Of a stretch of DNA of 64,000 nt, positions 26,557-34,747 are shown piece after piece (the first letter of the stretch is position 1; each line of letters begins with the position of its first letter). The position numbers and the translations under genes are program-made. The notes under the pieces were generated by a model. It was not told the DNA's origin and searched no databases. It saw only the letters and a program-made list of their open reading frames with translations. The stretch is from CBDDEC01 sp965226785 (GTDB lineage Bacteria > Chloroflexota > Dehalococcoidia > UBA2979), in NCBI GenBank assembly GCA_965226785.1, contig CBDDEC010000002.1, forward strand, positions 806,001-870,000, written 5' to 3'.

Positions 26557-27050
26557 CCGCACACACGCCTGAGTGATCGCAGGCGAACGGTCAGCGCCGC
26601 GAGTCCCGGTCGCGGGATTGGCGTGGTGCATCTCACGTCCCGACAATCACCCCCCCCCCCCCACATCACGTCCATGCTGCTATTTACTACCAGAACATCA
26701 CGGATATCAGCCATTTACAGGCGAAGTCTGACAGATCTAGATTGTTCCCGTCCGAGCGGTCGGGTCTGTAGCAGACTGCTGTGACTGATAGGCCGCATCG
26801 AGCCTCGAAGCTCGATTGGTCGCGGGACGCAGCAGCGCTCCGCGACTCAGCCGCTCGGACCGGCCGCCTCGATGGTGGTCGGTGCGCGACATGGACCGGC
26901 ACCCGGGAGCAGGGTCTGTGTGCGTCTCAATCGTCGACGTTGGCCGATCTGATCGGTCGACTCGATGAACCTGGCGGCAGAGCCGAGCGGCGATTCCGCC
27001 AGGTAGGGCAGTGAGGGAATAGTTGGCTACTCGAGAGATGGAGTGGGTCC
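26557..27050. other. Intergenic region with hairpin and poly-C tract, no convincing gene
   Basis: About 490 bp. A 7-bp stem with loop GTCG (26602-26608 / 26613-26619) lies 46 bp after the thioredoxin gene and may end transcription, though no T-run follows. Then comes a run of 13 C. The part 26680-26760 is AT-rich for this genome. A 77-codon plus-strand frame at 26781-27014 has poor protein character and was not accepted. Confidence 0.5.
26650..26662. repeat. Homopolymer run of 13 C
   Basis: Thirteen consecutive C between AATCA and ACATC in a non-coding stretch. Such runs are slippage-prone and error-prone in sequencing. Confidence 0.9.
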
Positions 27051-27179
27051 ATGATGACTCGTTTGTTCAACCGCGCGCTGTGGGGCGCCCTTGCGATGGC
27101 GCTGGGGATCGCCGTCTTCCTGATGTCTAGTCCTATGATCGTCGAAGCTCGCCGCTCCGAGCTCTGTAATGGCTGCTAG
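27051..27179 (+). CDS. 42-aa secreted or membrane micropeptide (putative)
   Basis: The frame begins MMTRLFNRALWGALAMALG and continues IAVFLMSSPMIVEARRSEL, ending CNGC. It has a positively charged start, a hydrophobic core of about 20 residues and a possible signal-peptidase site (S-P-M or V-E-A), followed by a short tail with two Cys. GGAG lies 7-10 bases upstream. No family recognised. It is followed by 92 bp and the alpha/beta hydrolase gene. Confidence 0.45.
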   Translation: MMTRLFNRALWGALAMALGIAVFLMSSPMIVEARRSELCNGC

Positions 27180-27271
27180 GCCAACGCTCAGATGACCTCA
27201 GACGGCGGAGCACTGTAGGGTCTGCCGAGCGTCGCACCCGAGCACAGGGATGCGGCCCCGAGGAGTCCTAC

Positions 27272-28045
27272 ATGCCCGCCGTCGAAGTCAATGGGATCGA
27301 GTTGTTCTACGAGGAGCAGGGCGACGGACCGCCGCTCGTCTTCCTGCACGGCGCGGCGGGCAATCACATGTCCTGGTGGCAGCAGGTCCCACACTTCCGC
27401 GACCGCTTCCGCTGCATCTCGATCGACCACCGGGGCTTCGGCCGATCGCTCGACCACAGCGGCGAGGGCGCCTCGCGCTTCGTCGATGACCTCGAGGCGT
27501 TGCTCGCGAAACTGGACATCGAGGAGTCGGCGATCCTTGTTGCGCAGTCGATGGGCGGGCGCACGGCGCTCGGCTTCGCCGCACGGCATCCGGAGCGTGT
27601 TCGCGCCGTGGTCATGGGCGACACCTGGGGGTTCTTCGACTGGCCGGAGCTGCAGCAGCGAGTGGCGGAGTTCCGCGAGTCGCAGGGCAACGCAGCGAAC
27701 CAGGCGCTGGAGCAGCGGGCGCTGGGACGGGCGTTCCAGGAGGCTCACCCGGAGAAGCGCTTCCTCTACGAGCAGATCGCCGGGCTGAACCCGCCTCGCG
27801 ACCTGCGCGGCATGGTGGAGGGCGCGCCGACGAAGGATGAGGTGGCGGCGCTGCAGGTGCCGTTCCTGTTCATCGTCGGCAGCGAGGACCCGCTGACGCC
27901 GCCTGCGATCCTGCAGGAGGTCCACGGGATCATGGCGGGCTCCGAGTACGTCGAGTTCCCGGGCCTGGGGCACTCCGTCTACTTCGAGGATCCTGACGGT
28001 TTCAACTCGACGGTCGACGATTTCCTCGCTCGCCGCTCGTCCTGA
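27272..28045 (+). CDS. Alpha/beta-fold hydrolase
   Basis: 257 aa esterase/lipase-type enzyme. Oxyanion motif LVFLHGAAGNHMSWW; nucleophile Ser93 in AQSMGGRTAL; acid Asp in GSEDPLTPPA; catalytic His in FPGLGHSVYFEDP. It resembles haloperoxidase/3-oxoadipate enol-lactonase-like hydrolases, but the substrate is not determinable. No signal peptide. GAGGAG supports the ATG. It is a probable unit with the HAD gene downstream, 66 bp away. Confidence 0.93.
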   Translation: MPAVEVNGIELFYEEQGDGPPLVFLHGAAGNHMSWWQQVPHFRDRFRCISIDHRGFGRSLDHSGEGASRFVDDLEALLAKLDIEESAILVAQSMGGRTALGFAARHPERVRAVVMGDTWGFFDWPELQQRVAEFRESQGNAANQALEQRALGRAFQEAHPEKRFLYEQIAGLNPPRDLRGMVEGAPTKDEVAALQVPFLFIVGSEDPLTPPAILQEVHGIMAGSEYVEFPGLGHSVYFEDPDGFNSTVDDFLARRSS

Positions 28046-28111
28046 TCGTCGGTACGATTGGGCATCGTTGGCGGCCGCCGGCGCCCGGGCGAACACTGTG
28101 AGCGAGACTGC

Positions 28112-28585
28112 GTGACCGACGAACCGACCAGCGCCATCCCCGCGGGCGGCGCTCCCGAGAACAATGGGTCGCACCGCCGGCTCAACGTCTTCTTCGACGT
28201 CGACAACACGCTGATCATGTGGAACGGCCGTCTCCGCAACCACACGCGGCACGTCTTCGAGCACCTGCGCGACGCCGGACACACCATCTACATCTGGTCC
28301 GGCGTCGGCATCCGCCGCTGGGACATGAAGCGCCACGAGCTCGATGAGTTCGTGGAGGACTACTTCATCAAACCGCTGGAGGATCATCACGCGCGCCTGG
28401 AAGCCCTCGGCGTGCCGCTCGTGCCGGACTACGTGATCGACGACCACAAGACCGTGGTCGACGCGTTCGGCGGCTTCCACATCTCTGACATGCCGAAGGA
28501 GGACGACCGCGAACTCCTGGAGGTGCTCGCAGAGATCAACGAAATCGCCACGCTCGGCGATACCGAGGCGTCCCCAACGCCCTAA
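28112..28585 (+). CDS. HAD-like phosphatase family protein
   Basis: 157 aa from GTG 28112. After a low-complexity 22-residue leader comes LNVFFDVDNTLIMWNGRLR with the Asp29-x-Asp31 catalytic pair of HAD phosphatases, then IYIWSGVGIRRWDMKRHE (motif II Ser/Thr region) and DYVIDDHKTVVDAFGG (motif IV Asp-Asp). Short for the superfamily and without a large cap. A phosphatase role is inferred. Its end overlaps the end of the convergent gene by 4 bp. Confidence 0.75.
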   Translation: MTDEPTSAIPAGGAPENNGSHRRLNVFFDVDNTLIMWNGRLRNHTRHVFEHLRDAGHTIYIWSGVGIRRWDMKRHELDEFVEDYFIKPLEDHHARLEALGVPLVPDYVIDDHKTVVDAFGGFHISDMPKEDDRELLEVLAEINEIATLGDTEASPTP

Positions 28586-29367
28586 GCCTGGCCACCATCG
28601 GAAGAGACGTACGCCTGCAGCAGCACCGCGATGCGGCCACGCTCGAGCATTGCGGCAGCCGAGGCCGGCGCGTCGTCGCTGCCGCCCGATCCCTCGACGG
28701 CGGCGAGCGCCGTCGCGGCACGGGCGTCCTCGGTCAGCCGCAGCAGTGGCTCGACAAGCGTGAAGCTGGAGACGCCCTCGCGCCCCGCGGGTTGGCTGGC
28801 GGCGGAGACGGCCCAGTCGAGCGCCCGCTCGCGGATGTCGTAATGCGAGAACAGGCGGTACTCGAGGTCCCAGTGCTCGGCATCCTGGAACACCTCGGGG
28901 GTCCAGTCGATCGGCAGGGGCCGATCGCTCGCGCCTGCCGGGTCGAGCGCCATGAGCCAGAGCGAGGTGGCCAGCGCGAGCGGCGTCTGCTGATACCCGC
29001 CGCCGATCCCCGTCCAGATCAGCGCGTAGGCATCGCTCATTGCCGCGACCACGCGCGGGTCGACATGCAGACCGGAGGCAAGCAGCGTGCGCGTGACCAG
29101 CAGATGAGCGAGGAAGCGCGCCTCCGCGTCGCTCTGCGACTGCTCGCCCGTCGGCAGCGTGACAGACGCCTCGGCGTCCGGCGCAAAGGCAGCGAAGGTG
29201 TGCTGTACGCCTCCCTCGAGGTAGGCCGCGCCGGGCTGGCCCTGCGCCGCCAGCAGGCGGTCGAGGTCCGCTGGATCCTCGATCGCTTGCCCGTCGCGGA
29301 CGGACGGCCAGAGTCGCAGGGCCAGCGCAAGCGTGTCCGAGTCGTTCGCGGCGTTTACATCGACCAT
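28582..29367 (-). CDS. Protein of unknown function
   Basis: 261 aa from ATG 29367 (MVDVNAANDSDTLALALRLW). Family not recognised. Mostly helical; segments such as YALIWTGIGGGYQQTPLALA, WTPEVFQDAEHWDLEYRLFS and SFTLVEPLLRLTEDA look structured, and no signal peptide or transmembrane helix is present. The frame extends upstream to 29637, but that part is the shadow of the DUF192 gene. It stands alone on the minus strand between plus-strand genes. Confidence 0.65.
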   Translation of the reverse strand: MVDVNAANDSDTLALALRLWPSVRDGQAIEDPADLDRLLAAQGQPGAAYLEGGVQHTFAAFAPDAEASVTLPTGEQSQSDAEARFLAHLLVTRTLLASGLHVDPRVVAAMSDAYALIWTGIGGGYQQTPLALATSLWLMALDPAGASDRPLPIDWTPEVFQDAEHWDLEYRLFSHYDIRERALDWAVSAASQPAGREGVSSFTLVEPLLRLTEDARAATALAAVEGSGGSDDAPASAAAMLERGRIAVLLQAYVSSDGGQA

Positions 29368-29441
29368 GCCGCGGAGGCTACCGCAGCGCCGCCGCAGGAT
29401 CAGCGCTCGCCCCGCCCGAAGACGCCCCGTACGATCGTTCG

Positions 29442-30089
29442 ATGAGCCGGGTCCGAGGTCAACCACGTTCCGCAGCCCACGTCGCCATCGTGGCGCTGGG
29501 GCTGCTCGCGGCCTGTGGCGGGTCCTCGGCAGAGGTGGTCCCGACCGCAGCGCCCAGCGCGACGGCAACGCCTGAGGCCACCTCCACCGTCGCTCCGACC
29601 GCAACCACCTCGCCAGAGCCAACCCCGGAGCCGACACCCGAGCCGCGCTTCGACGATCGCGTTGCCTCGACGACGTTCATCCCCGTCGATGAGCTCCCCC
29701 GCGTCGAGTTCACTTCGCTGGACGCGACGGCGACGCTGGCGATCGAGGTGCCGCCACGCAACGAGTACGGGATCGGGTTGTCAGGGCGATACCAGCTCGC
29801 CGACCGCGGGATGCTCTTCTTCTACGCCGAGGGCAACCGCGGCGGGTTCTGGATGCGAAACACGCACATCGACCTCGACATCGCGTTCGTCGACTTCAAC
29901 CTGCGCATCGTCGACATCCTGCAGATGGAGGCGGACACGGACACGATCCACAGCCCCGACGCGCTCTACCTGGCCGCGATCGAGGCGCCGCTCGGCTGGT
30001 ACGAGGCGGCGTCGATCGAGCCGGGTGACGGCGTCGAGTTTCTGTTCGATGTCGACGCCGCCGTGACCGCCGCGACCAGCGCGGAGTAG
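29442..30089 (+). CDS. DUF192-domain lipoprotein
   Basis: 215 aa. Signal peptide with lipobox LLAAC (Cys at about 25), then a Pro/Thr/Ala/Glu-rich linker to residue 68. The DUF192 domain follows: RVEFTSLDATATLAIEVPP, RGMLFFYAEGNRGGFWMRNT, IDLDIAFVDFNLRIVDI and the closing LGWYEAASIEPGDGVEF. DUF192 proteins are small envelope proteins of unknown activity. The linker fits a surface anchor. Confidence 0.88.
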   Translation: MSRVRGQPRSAAHVAIVALGLLAACGGSSAEVVPTAAPSATATPEATSTVAPTATTSPEPTPEPTPEPRFDDRVASTTFIPVDELPRVEFTSLDATATLAIEVPPRNEYGIGLSGRYQLADRGMLFFYAEGNRGGFWMRNTHIDLDIAFVDFNLRIVDILQMEADTDTIHSPDALYLAAIEAPLGWYEAASIEPGDGVEFLFDVDAAVTAATSAE

Positions 30090-30149
30090 CCGCCGCGGCG
30101 AGTGCCTCGTGCGATACTGCGTCGCGCCCACGTAGCGAAGGAGCCCCAC

Positions 30150-30836
30150 ATGACCCCGCCAGACTTGGACTTCGAACAGAACGGCGTCTCTGTGGCCGGC
30201 TACGTGTCCGAGCCGGATCCGGAGGAGTTTGACGCCCCTCGCGCCGGGATGATCGTGATCCAGGAGTGGTGGGGGCTGACGACCGACATCAAAGAGATCG
30301 CCGATCGCTACTCGATCGAGGGCTATGTGGCCTTCGCACCGGACCTCTACCACGGGTCGGCAGCGACCGAGCCGGACGAGGCGCGCAAGCTCGCGATGTC
30401 GATGGAACGCGACGTGGCGGCGCAGGAGATCGACGCCGCCATCGCCTGGCTCAAGGAGACCTACGGCGTGAGCACAGTCGGCTGCGTCGGTTACTGCATG
30501 GGCGGCGGGCTGACGCTGGCGACGGCGATGCGCCCCTCCTCGAGCGTCGACGCGGTGCATGTCTATTACGGCGGGGGCATGCCTTCGGCGGACCAGATCG
30601 GCACGATCAAGGTGCCAGTGCTCGGCAGCTATGGCGGTGACGACGATGGGATCCCGGCCGACCAGGTCGAGATGCTGCGCGACACGCTGGCCGACGCCGG
30701 TGTGGCCTCGGAGATCACGATCTACCCGGGCGCTGGCCACTCCTTCTTCAACGACACGCGCGAGTCCTACCATGAGGACTCGGCGATGGATTCCTGGATG
30801 AAGTCGGTCGCCTGGTTCAACCGCTACCTCGACTAG
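30150..30836 (+). CDS. Dienelactone hydrolase family protein
   Basis: 228 aa, the usual length. The catalytic Cys116 is in GYCMGGGLTL, Asp in GGDDDGIPADQ, and His in YPGAGHSFFND. MIVIQEWWGLTTDIKEIADR is also typical. ATG 30150 is preceded by GAAGGAG. Hydrolyses dienelactone or related esters; the real substrate is open. Its stop overlaps the glpK stop by 4 bp (convergent). Confidence 0.92.
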   Translation: MTPPDLDFEQNGVSVAGYVSEPDPEEFDAPRAGMIVIQEWWGLTTDIKEIADRYSIEGYVAFAPDLYHGSAATEPDEARKLAMSMERDVAAQEIDAAIAWLKETYGVSTVGCVGYCMGGGLTLATAMRPSSSVDAVHVYYGGGMPSADQIGTIKVPVLGSYGGDDDGIPADQVEMLRDTLADAGVASEITIYPGAGHSFFNDTRESYHEDSAMDSWMKSVAWFNRYLD

Positions 30837-32344
30837 CCACCCGTCGAGGGCTCAGCCCACTCCCGCGAGCGCTCGACCGCGGCGCGCCAGCGTGCGTGGC
30901 GCTCGTCGCGCTCCCCGGCGCTCATCTGCGGCTGGAACGTGGTGTGTCCGGTCGCCGTCGCTGCGGCGAGGGTCGAGGCGTCCCAGACGCCCTCGGCGGT
31001 GGCGGCGAGCGCTGCCGCGCCGAGGGCGGTGACCTGGAGGTTGGCCGGGCGGACGACGGGGACGCCGAGGATGTCGGCCTGGAACTGCATCAGCCAGTCG
31101 TTGGCCGAAGCGCCGCCATCGACGCGCAGTTCCTCGAGCGGGCGGCCGCCGTCGGCGGCGAAGCAATCGACGAGATCACGCGACTGGAACGCGATCGACT
31201 CCAGGGTGGCGCGGACGATGTGGGCGCGTTCGGTCCCGCGTGTGATGCCGACGATGGTGCCGCGCGCACGGTCGTCCCAGTAGGGCGCGCCGAGGCCGGT
31301 GAACGCCGGCACCATGTAGACATCGCCACTGTCCTGGACGGACCGCGCCAGCGCTTCGCTCTCCTCGGCTGATTCGATCAGCCCAAGCCCATCGCGCAGC
31401 CACTGCACGGCCGCGCCGGCGACGAAGACCGAGCCCTCCAGTGCGTAACGCGGAGCCTCGACGCTGCCCGCGGCGACGGTCGTCAGTAGGCCGTTATCGG
31501 AGGCATGTGGCTCGGCGCCCGTGTGTTCGAGCAGGAAGCACCCCGTGCCGTAGGTGTTCTTCGCCTGCCCGGCCTCGATGCAGCTCTGCCCGAAGAGCGC
31601 CGCCTGCTGGTCGCCGGCGACACCGGCGAGGGGCACCGCCGCGCCGAGCAGATCCGCGGCGATCTCGCCGAAGCTGCCGCTGGAGGCGCGGACCTCGGGC
31701 AGCAGCGAGCGCGGCAGGTCGAGCGCGGTCAACAGTGTCTCGTCCCACGCGCGCTCGTGGATGTTCCAGAGCATCGTCCGCGACGCGTTCGTGACGTCCG
31801 TGGCGTGCACCCCGCCGTGGGTCAGCCGCCACAGCAGCCATGTATCGACCGTGCCGAAGGCAAGTTCGCCACGTTCGGCCCGCACCTGTGCGCCCTCGAC
31901 GGCGTCGAGGATGAAGCGCGCCTTCGTGGCGGAGAAGTAGGCGTCGATCACGAGCCCGGTGCGGGCGCGCACCTCCTCCTCGAGACCGCGCTGCTTGAGG
32001 GCATCGCAGATCGCCGCCGTCTGGCGCGACTGCCAGACGATGGCGGGGTAGATCGGCTCGCCCGTGGCGCGATCCCAGATCAGCGCCGTCTCGCGCTGGT
32101 TGGTGATGCCGGCGACGGCGACATCCGCCGCCTCGACGCCGGCCTGTTCGAGGACGCCTCGGGCGGCTGCCAGCTGGCTCTGCCAGATCGCCTCCGGGTC
32201 GTGTTCGACCCAGCCGGGGCGCGGGAACAGCTGCGGGAACTCGCGCTGGTCGACCGCGACCACCCGCGCTGCCTCGTCGAACAGGAGCGCGCGCGAGGAG
32301 GTCGTGCCCTGGTCCAGCGCGAGAACGTAGCGGCTCACGGTCAC
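30833..32344 (-). CDS. glpK: Glycerol kinase
   Basis: 503 aa FGGY kinase. LALDQGTTSSRALLFD opens the ATPase fold; the glycerol-binding residues lie in NQRETALIWDRATG, and the family segments NTYGTGCFLLEHTG, MVPAFTGLGAPYWD and LRVDGGASANDWLMQ are intact. It phosphorylates glycerol to glycerol-3-phosphate. No glpF or glpD lies nearby, so it appears monocistronic. Confidence 0.96.
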   Translation of the reverse strand: MTVSRYVLALDQGTTSSRALLFDEAARVVAVDQREFPQLFPRPGWVEHDPEAIWQSQLAAARGVLEQAGVEAADVAVAGITNQRETALIWDRATGEPIYPAIVWQSRQTAAICDALKQRGLEEEVRARTGLVIDAYFSATKARFILDAVEGAQVRAERGELAFGTVDTWLLWRLTHGGVHATDVTNASRTMLWNIHERAWDETLLTALDLPRSLLPEVRASSGSFGEIAADLLGAAVPLAGVAGDQQAALFGQSCIEAGQAKNTYGTGCFLLEHTGAEPHASDNGLLTTVAAGSVEAPRYALEGSVFVAGAAVQWLRDGLGLIESAEESEALARSVQDSGDVYMVPAFTGLGAPYWDDRARGTIVGITRGTERAHIVRATLESIAFQSRDLVDCFAADGGRPLEELRVDGGASANDWLMQFQADILGVPVVRPANLQVTALGAAALAATAEGVWDASTLAAATATGHTTFQPQMSAGERDERHARWRAAVERSREWAEPSTGG

Positions 32345-32462
32345 CTCGGTTGCCGGGACGTGCTCACCCCGGCCGGCCGCATCGTATCCTGCGACGCGGC
32401 GGCCGAGCAGGCGCCTGAACCCAGTAAATCAATCGGAGTGAATCAAACGGAGCGAGGCAGCG

Positions 32463-32816
32463 ATGAGCGAATTCTTGAAGCCCGACCCGGTCATGCTCGA
32501 GCGCGTCGAGGGCACGCTGACCTCGAGGCCGGTCGCGAGCCGCAAGATGTTCGGCACGACCGCCTGGTTCCTCAACGCCAACAGCCAGATGTTCGCCAGC
32601 GTCTGGGGAGACGGCATCTGCGTACGCGTCGGCGCGGAGGAGGCGACGAGCCTCGTCGAGGCGGGTGAGGCCTCGCGGTTCGATCCGATGGGCGGCCGGC
32701 CGATGCGGGAGTACGTGCTGATCGAGGCCGACGAGGTGGCCGAAGACGACGAACTCGCCTCGTGGCTCGACCGCGCCGAGGCTTTCGCCGCCACACTCGC
32801 GCCGCGGAAGCGCTAG
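32463..32816 (+). CDS. TfoX N-terminal domain protein
   Basis: 117 aa. RPVASRKMFGTTAWFLNANS and WGDGICVRVG followed by MREYVLIEADEV match the TfoX N-terminal domain, here as a stand-alone protein. In gamma-proteobacteria TfoX promotes competence; for single-domain versions the role is unknown. GAGGCAGCG precedes the ATG. It converges with the second LLM gene, with 4 bp overlap. Confidence 0.82.
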   Translation: MSEFLKPDPVMLERVEGTLTSRPVASRKMFGTTAWFLNANSQMFASVWGDGICVRVGAEEATSLVEAGEASRFDPMGGRPMREYVLIEADEVAEDDELASWLDRAEAFAATLAPRKR

Positions 32817-34015
32817 CCCGCCGCTCCCGGTCGCTGGCTGGCGCCCGCCTCCGCGTCCGCCTGGGGGATCTCCTTGCCGGCGTCCGTGAAGGCGCGCTGA
32901 ATCGATGCGCCGCGCGGGCCGAAGATGTCCTCGCGGTGGCCCGCCACCCAGTCCCGTGAGTCCGCGGGCGCTTCGAGCTGGCCCTGGAAGTGCGGCGCGA
33001 CGTAGCGCGCCCACAGCTCGTAGGAGCGGAGCGTGGCCTCGTGGTTGGCCCACTCGTGCGCCATCCCGAGCACGCCGCCGAGACCGCCCGACAGCTCGAG
33101 CAGGTTCTCTACCGCCTCGATCGCATCGTCGGGCGTTCCGACGATGGCGCCGCCGCGGGCGATCGCCTGCTCGACATCCTGCGATTCGTCGCGAGGGTGA
33201 CCCAGCGTGTCGCGGAAGTAGTCGAGCGCGTCGACGCGATAGTTGGCTCGGACGTCGGCAATCGCCTGCTCGCGGCTCTCGGCGACGTGGATCTGGATCA
33301 CGGCGCGCCAGTCGGCTCGATCGGCGGTGCGCCCGGCCTCGGCAGCGGCCTGCTCGACCCAGCCCCACGCCTCCTGCAGCGAGATCAGCCCGCCCGGCTG
33401 CGCTGCCGCGATCGAGAGCAGCCCGATGCCGTGCTTGCCGGCGACCGCCGGTCCGGAGGGAGAGAAGGAATGTGCCGCGGCGATGGGCAGGTGCGGCCTG
33501 GTGTAGGAGCTGATGTGAAGCCGCGCCTCCTGGAGCGTGAACCAATCGGTCTCCATGCTGACGGGCTCGTCGTCGCGCAGCAGCCGCATGATCGCCTCGA
33601 GCGACTCGTCCATCTTGCGACGCTGCTCCAGTGGGTCGATCCCCATCTGGTAGGCGTCCGAGGTCAGCGCACCGGGGCCCACGCCGAGCATGGCGCGGCC
33701 GCGCGTCATGTGGTCGAGCTGCACCATGCGGTTCGCGACCATCAGCGGGTGGTGGTACGGCAGGCTGGTCACGCCGGTGCCAAGCTTGATCGACCGCGTC
33801 GTCTTCGCCGCGGCAGCGATGACCAACGTGGGGTCGGCGATCAACTCCCAACCGGCCGAGTGGTGCTCCCCGATCCACGCCTCGTCGTACCCGAGCCGGT
33901 CGAGATGCTCGATCAGCTCGATGTCGCGGTCGATCGCCAGCGTCGGGTTCTCGCCGACTCGGTGGAACGGTGCGAGGAAGATGCCGAACTTCATGCGCTC
34001 GGGTCGGTAGGTCAT
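32813..34015 (-). CDS. LLM class flavin-dependent oxidoreductase (paralogue)
   Basis: 400 aa. Same signatures as the enzyme at 1174-2421: KFGIFLAPFHRVGENPT, GEHHSAGWELIADPT, LGTGVTSLPYHHPLMVANRM, GRAMLGVGPGALTSDAYQMG and a GTPDDAIEAV segment near the C-terminus. Both enzymes thus belong to one subfamily expanded here. The cofactor (FMN or F420) and substrate are unknown. The start at 34015 or the Met eight residues later (MKFGIF) are both plausible. No partner gene adjoins it. Confidence 0.9.
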   Translation of the reverse strand: MTYRPERMKFGIFLAPFHRVGENPTLAIDRDIELIEHLDRLGYDEAWIGEHHSAGWELIADPTLVIAAAAKTTRSIKLGTGVTSLPYHHPLMVANRMVQLDHMTRGRAMLGVGPGALTSDAYQMGIDPLEQRRKMDESLEAIMRLLRDDEPVSMETDWFTLQEARLHISSYTRPHLPIAAAHSFSPSGPAVAGKHGIGLLSIAAAQPGGLISLQEAWGWVEQAAAEAGRTADRADWRAVIQIHVAESREQAIADVRANYRVDALDYFRDTLGHPRDESQDVEQAIARGGAIVGTPDDAIEAVENLLELSGGLGGVLGMAHEWANHEATLRSYELWARYVAPHFQGQLEAPADSRDWVAGHREDIFGPRGASIQRAFTDAGKEIPQADAEAGASQRPGAAG

Positions 34016-34100
34016 CGGCGATCGCTTTCCAGTGAGTCAATCAGTCTGAGGATTGGTACTGCCTCGCTGTGGTGCGGTCCAGCCAGCAGAGCGTCCGAGG

Positions 34101-34634
34101 CTACTGGTCGAAGAAGTCGACGCCGTCGCAATCGGTCGTGGCAGCGGCCACGGCCGCGAGGCGAGCCTGGATCGCCGGGGGCGGCTGCACGAGCTCGCCG
34201 AACGGGTTGGCGCCGAGCCGCTCGGCGTCGAAGCGGCCCGTCTCGATCAGCTGCACCTGCGCCTCCGCCGCCACGATCAGGTCGTCATGGTACGGACGCA
34301 CGTCCGAGGGCGGGTTCACCGCCCGCAGATCCTCGATGTACTGCCGCAGCGGCGGCACCACGACCTCGCTCAGCACGGTGGGGTCGCTGACCGACTCGAT
34401 GCCACGGTCCAGCAGCTCTTGCGCCGCGGCGACGAGCTGCTGGCCGAACGCCGCCTCGACGGTGCAGAACTGCTGTACGTAGTCGGCATCGCTGCCGCCG
34501 GGGTTCGCGGTGGCCGTGGGTGCGGGGGTGCGATCGTCGCTCTTGGCGGTCACACCGCTGTCACCATCGCAGGCGACGAGCAGCAACAGCACAGCAAGCG
34601 CTATCAGCGGCAGGCCCCGCCGGATCACCCGCAT
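34101..34634 (-). CDS. Lipoprotein with a single Cys/Phe-Phe domain, family not recognised
   Basis: 177 aa from ATG 34634 (MRVIRRGLPLIALAVLLLLV then AC, a clear lipobox). After a short Thr/Pro linker, the mature domain opens with ADYVQQFCTVEAAFGQQL, has YIEDLRAVNPPSDVRPYHDD in the middle and closes with TTDCDGVDFFDQ. The same pattern (Y-V-x3-C near the start, P-x-H/Y in the middle, C-D-x2-x-F-F at the end) recurs twice in the neighbouring 34748-35941 protein. The two Cys may form a disulfide outside the cell. Function unknown. Confidence 0.72.
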   Translation of the reverse strand: MRVIRRGLPLIALAVLLLLVACDGDSGVTAKSDDRTPAPTATANPGGSDADYVQQFCTVEAAFGQQLVAAAQELLDRGIESVSDPTVLSEVVVPPLRQYIEDLRAVNPPSDVRPYHDDLIVAAEAQVQLIETGRFDAERLGANPFGELVQPPPAIQARLAAVAAATTDCDGVDFFDQ

Positions 34635-34747
34635 CGCGTCCCCTCGCACGGCCGCGCGGCGCGCGCGTCCACCGCGGCGGCGAGGCTATCACGCCCCGCC
34701 CCACGACGGCGCACCGCGCGAGGGGACCGGCGGCGCGATTGAACGTG

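Noticed and set aside
26781..27014. 77-codon plus-strand frame in the large gap
   Set aside because: Biased composition, no ribosome site of note, no hydrophobic core or known domain.
32364..34040. 558-codon minus-strand frame overlapping the second LLM gene
   Set aside because: Arg/Ala-rich translation in the wrong frame of a clear LLM gene.
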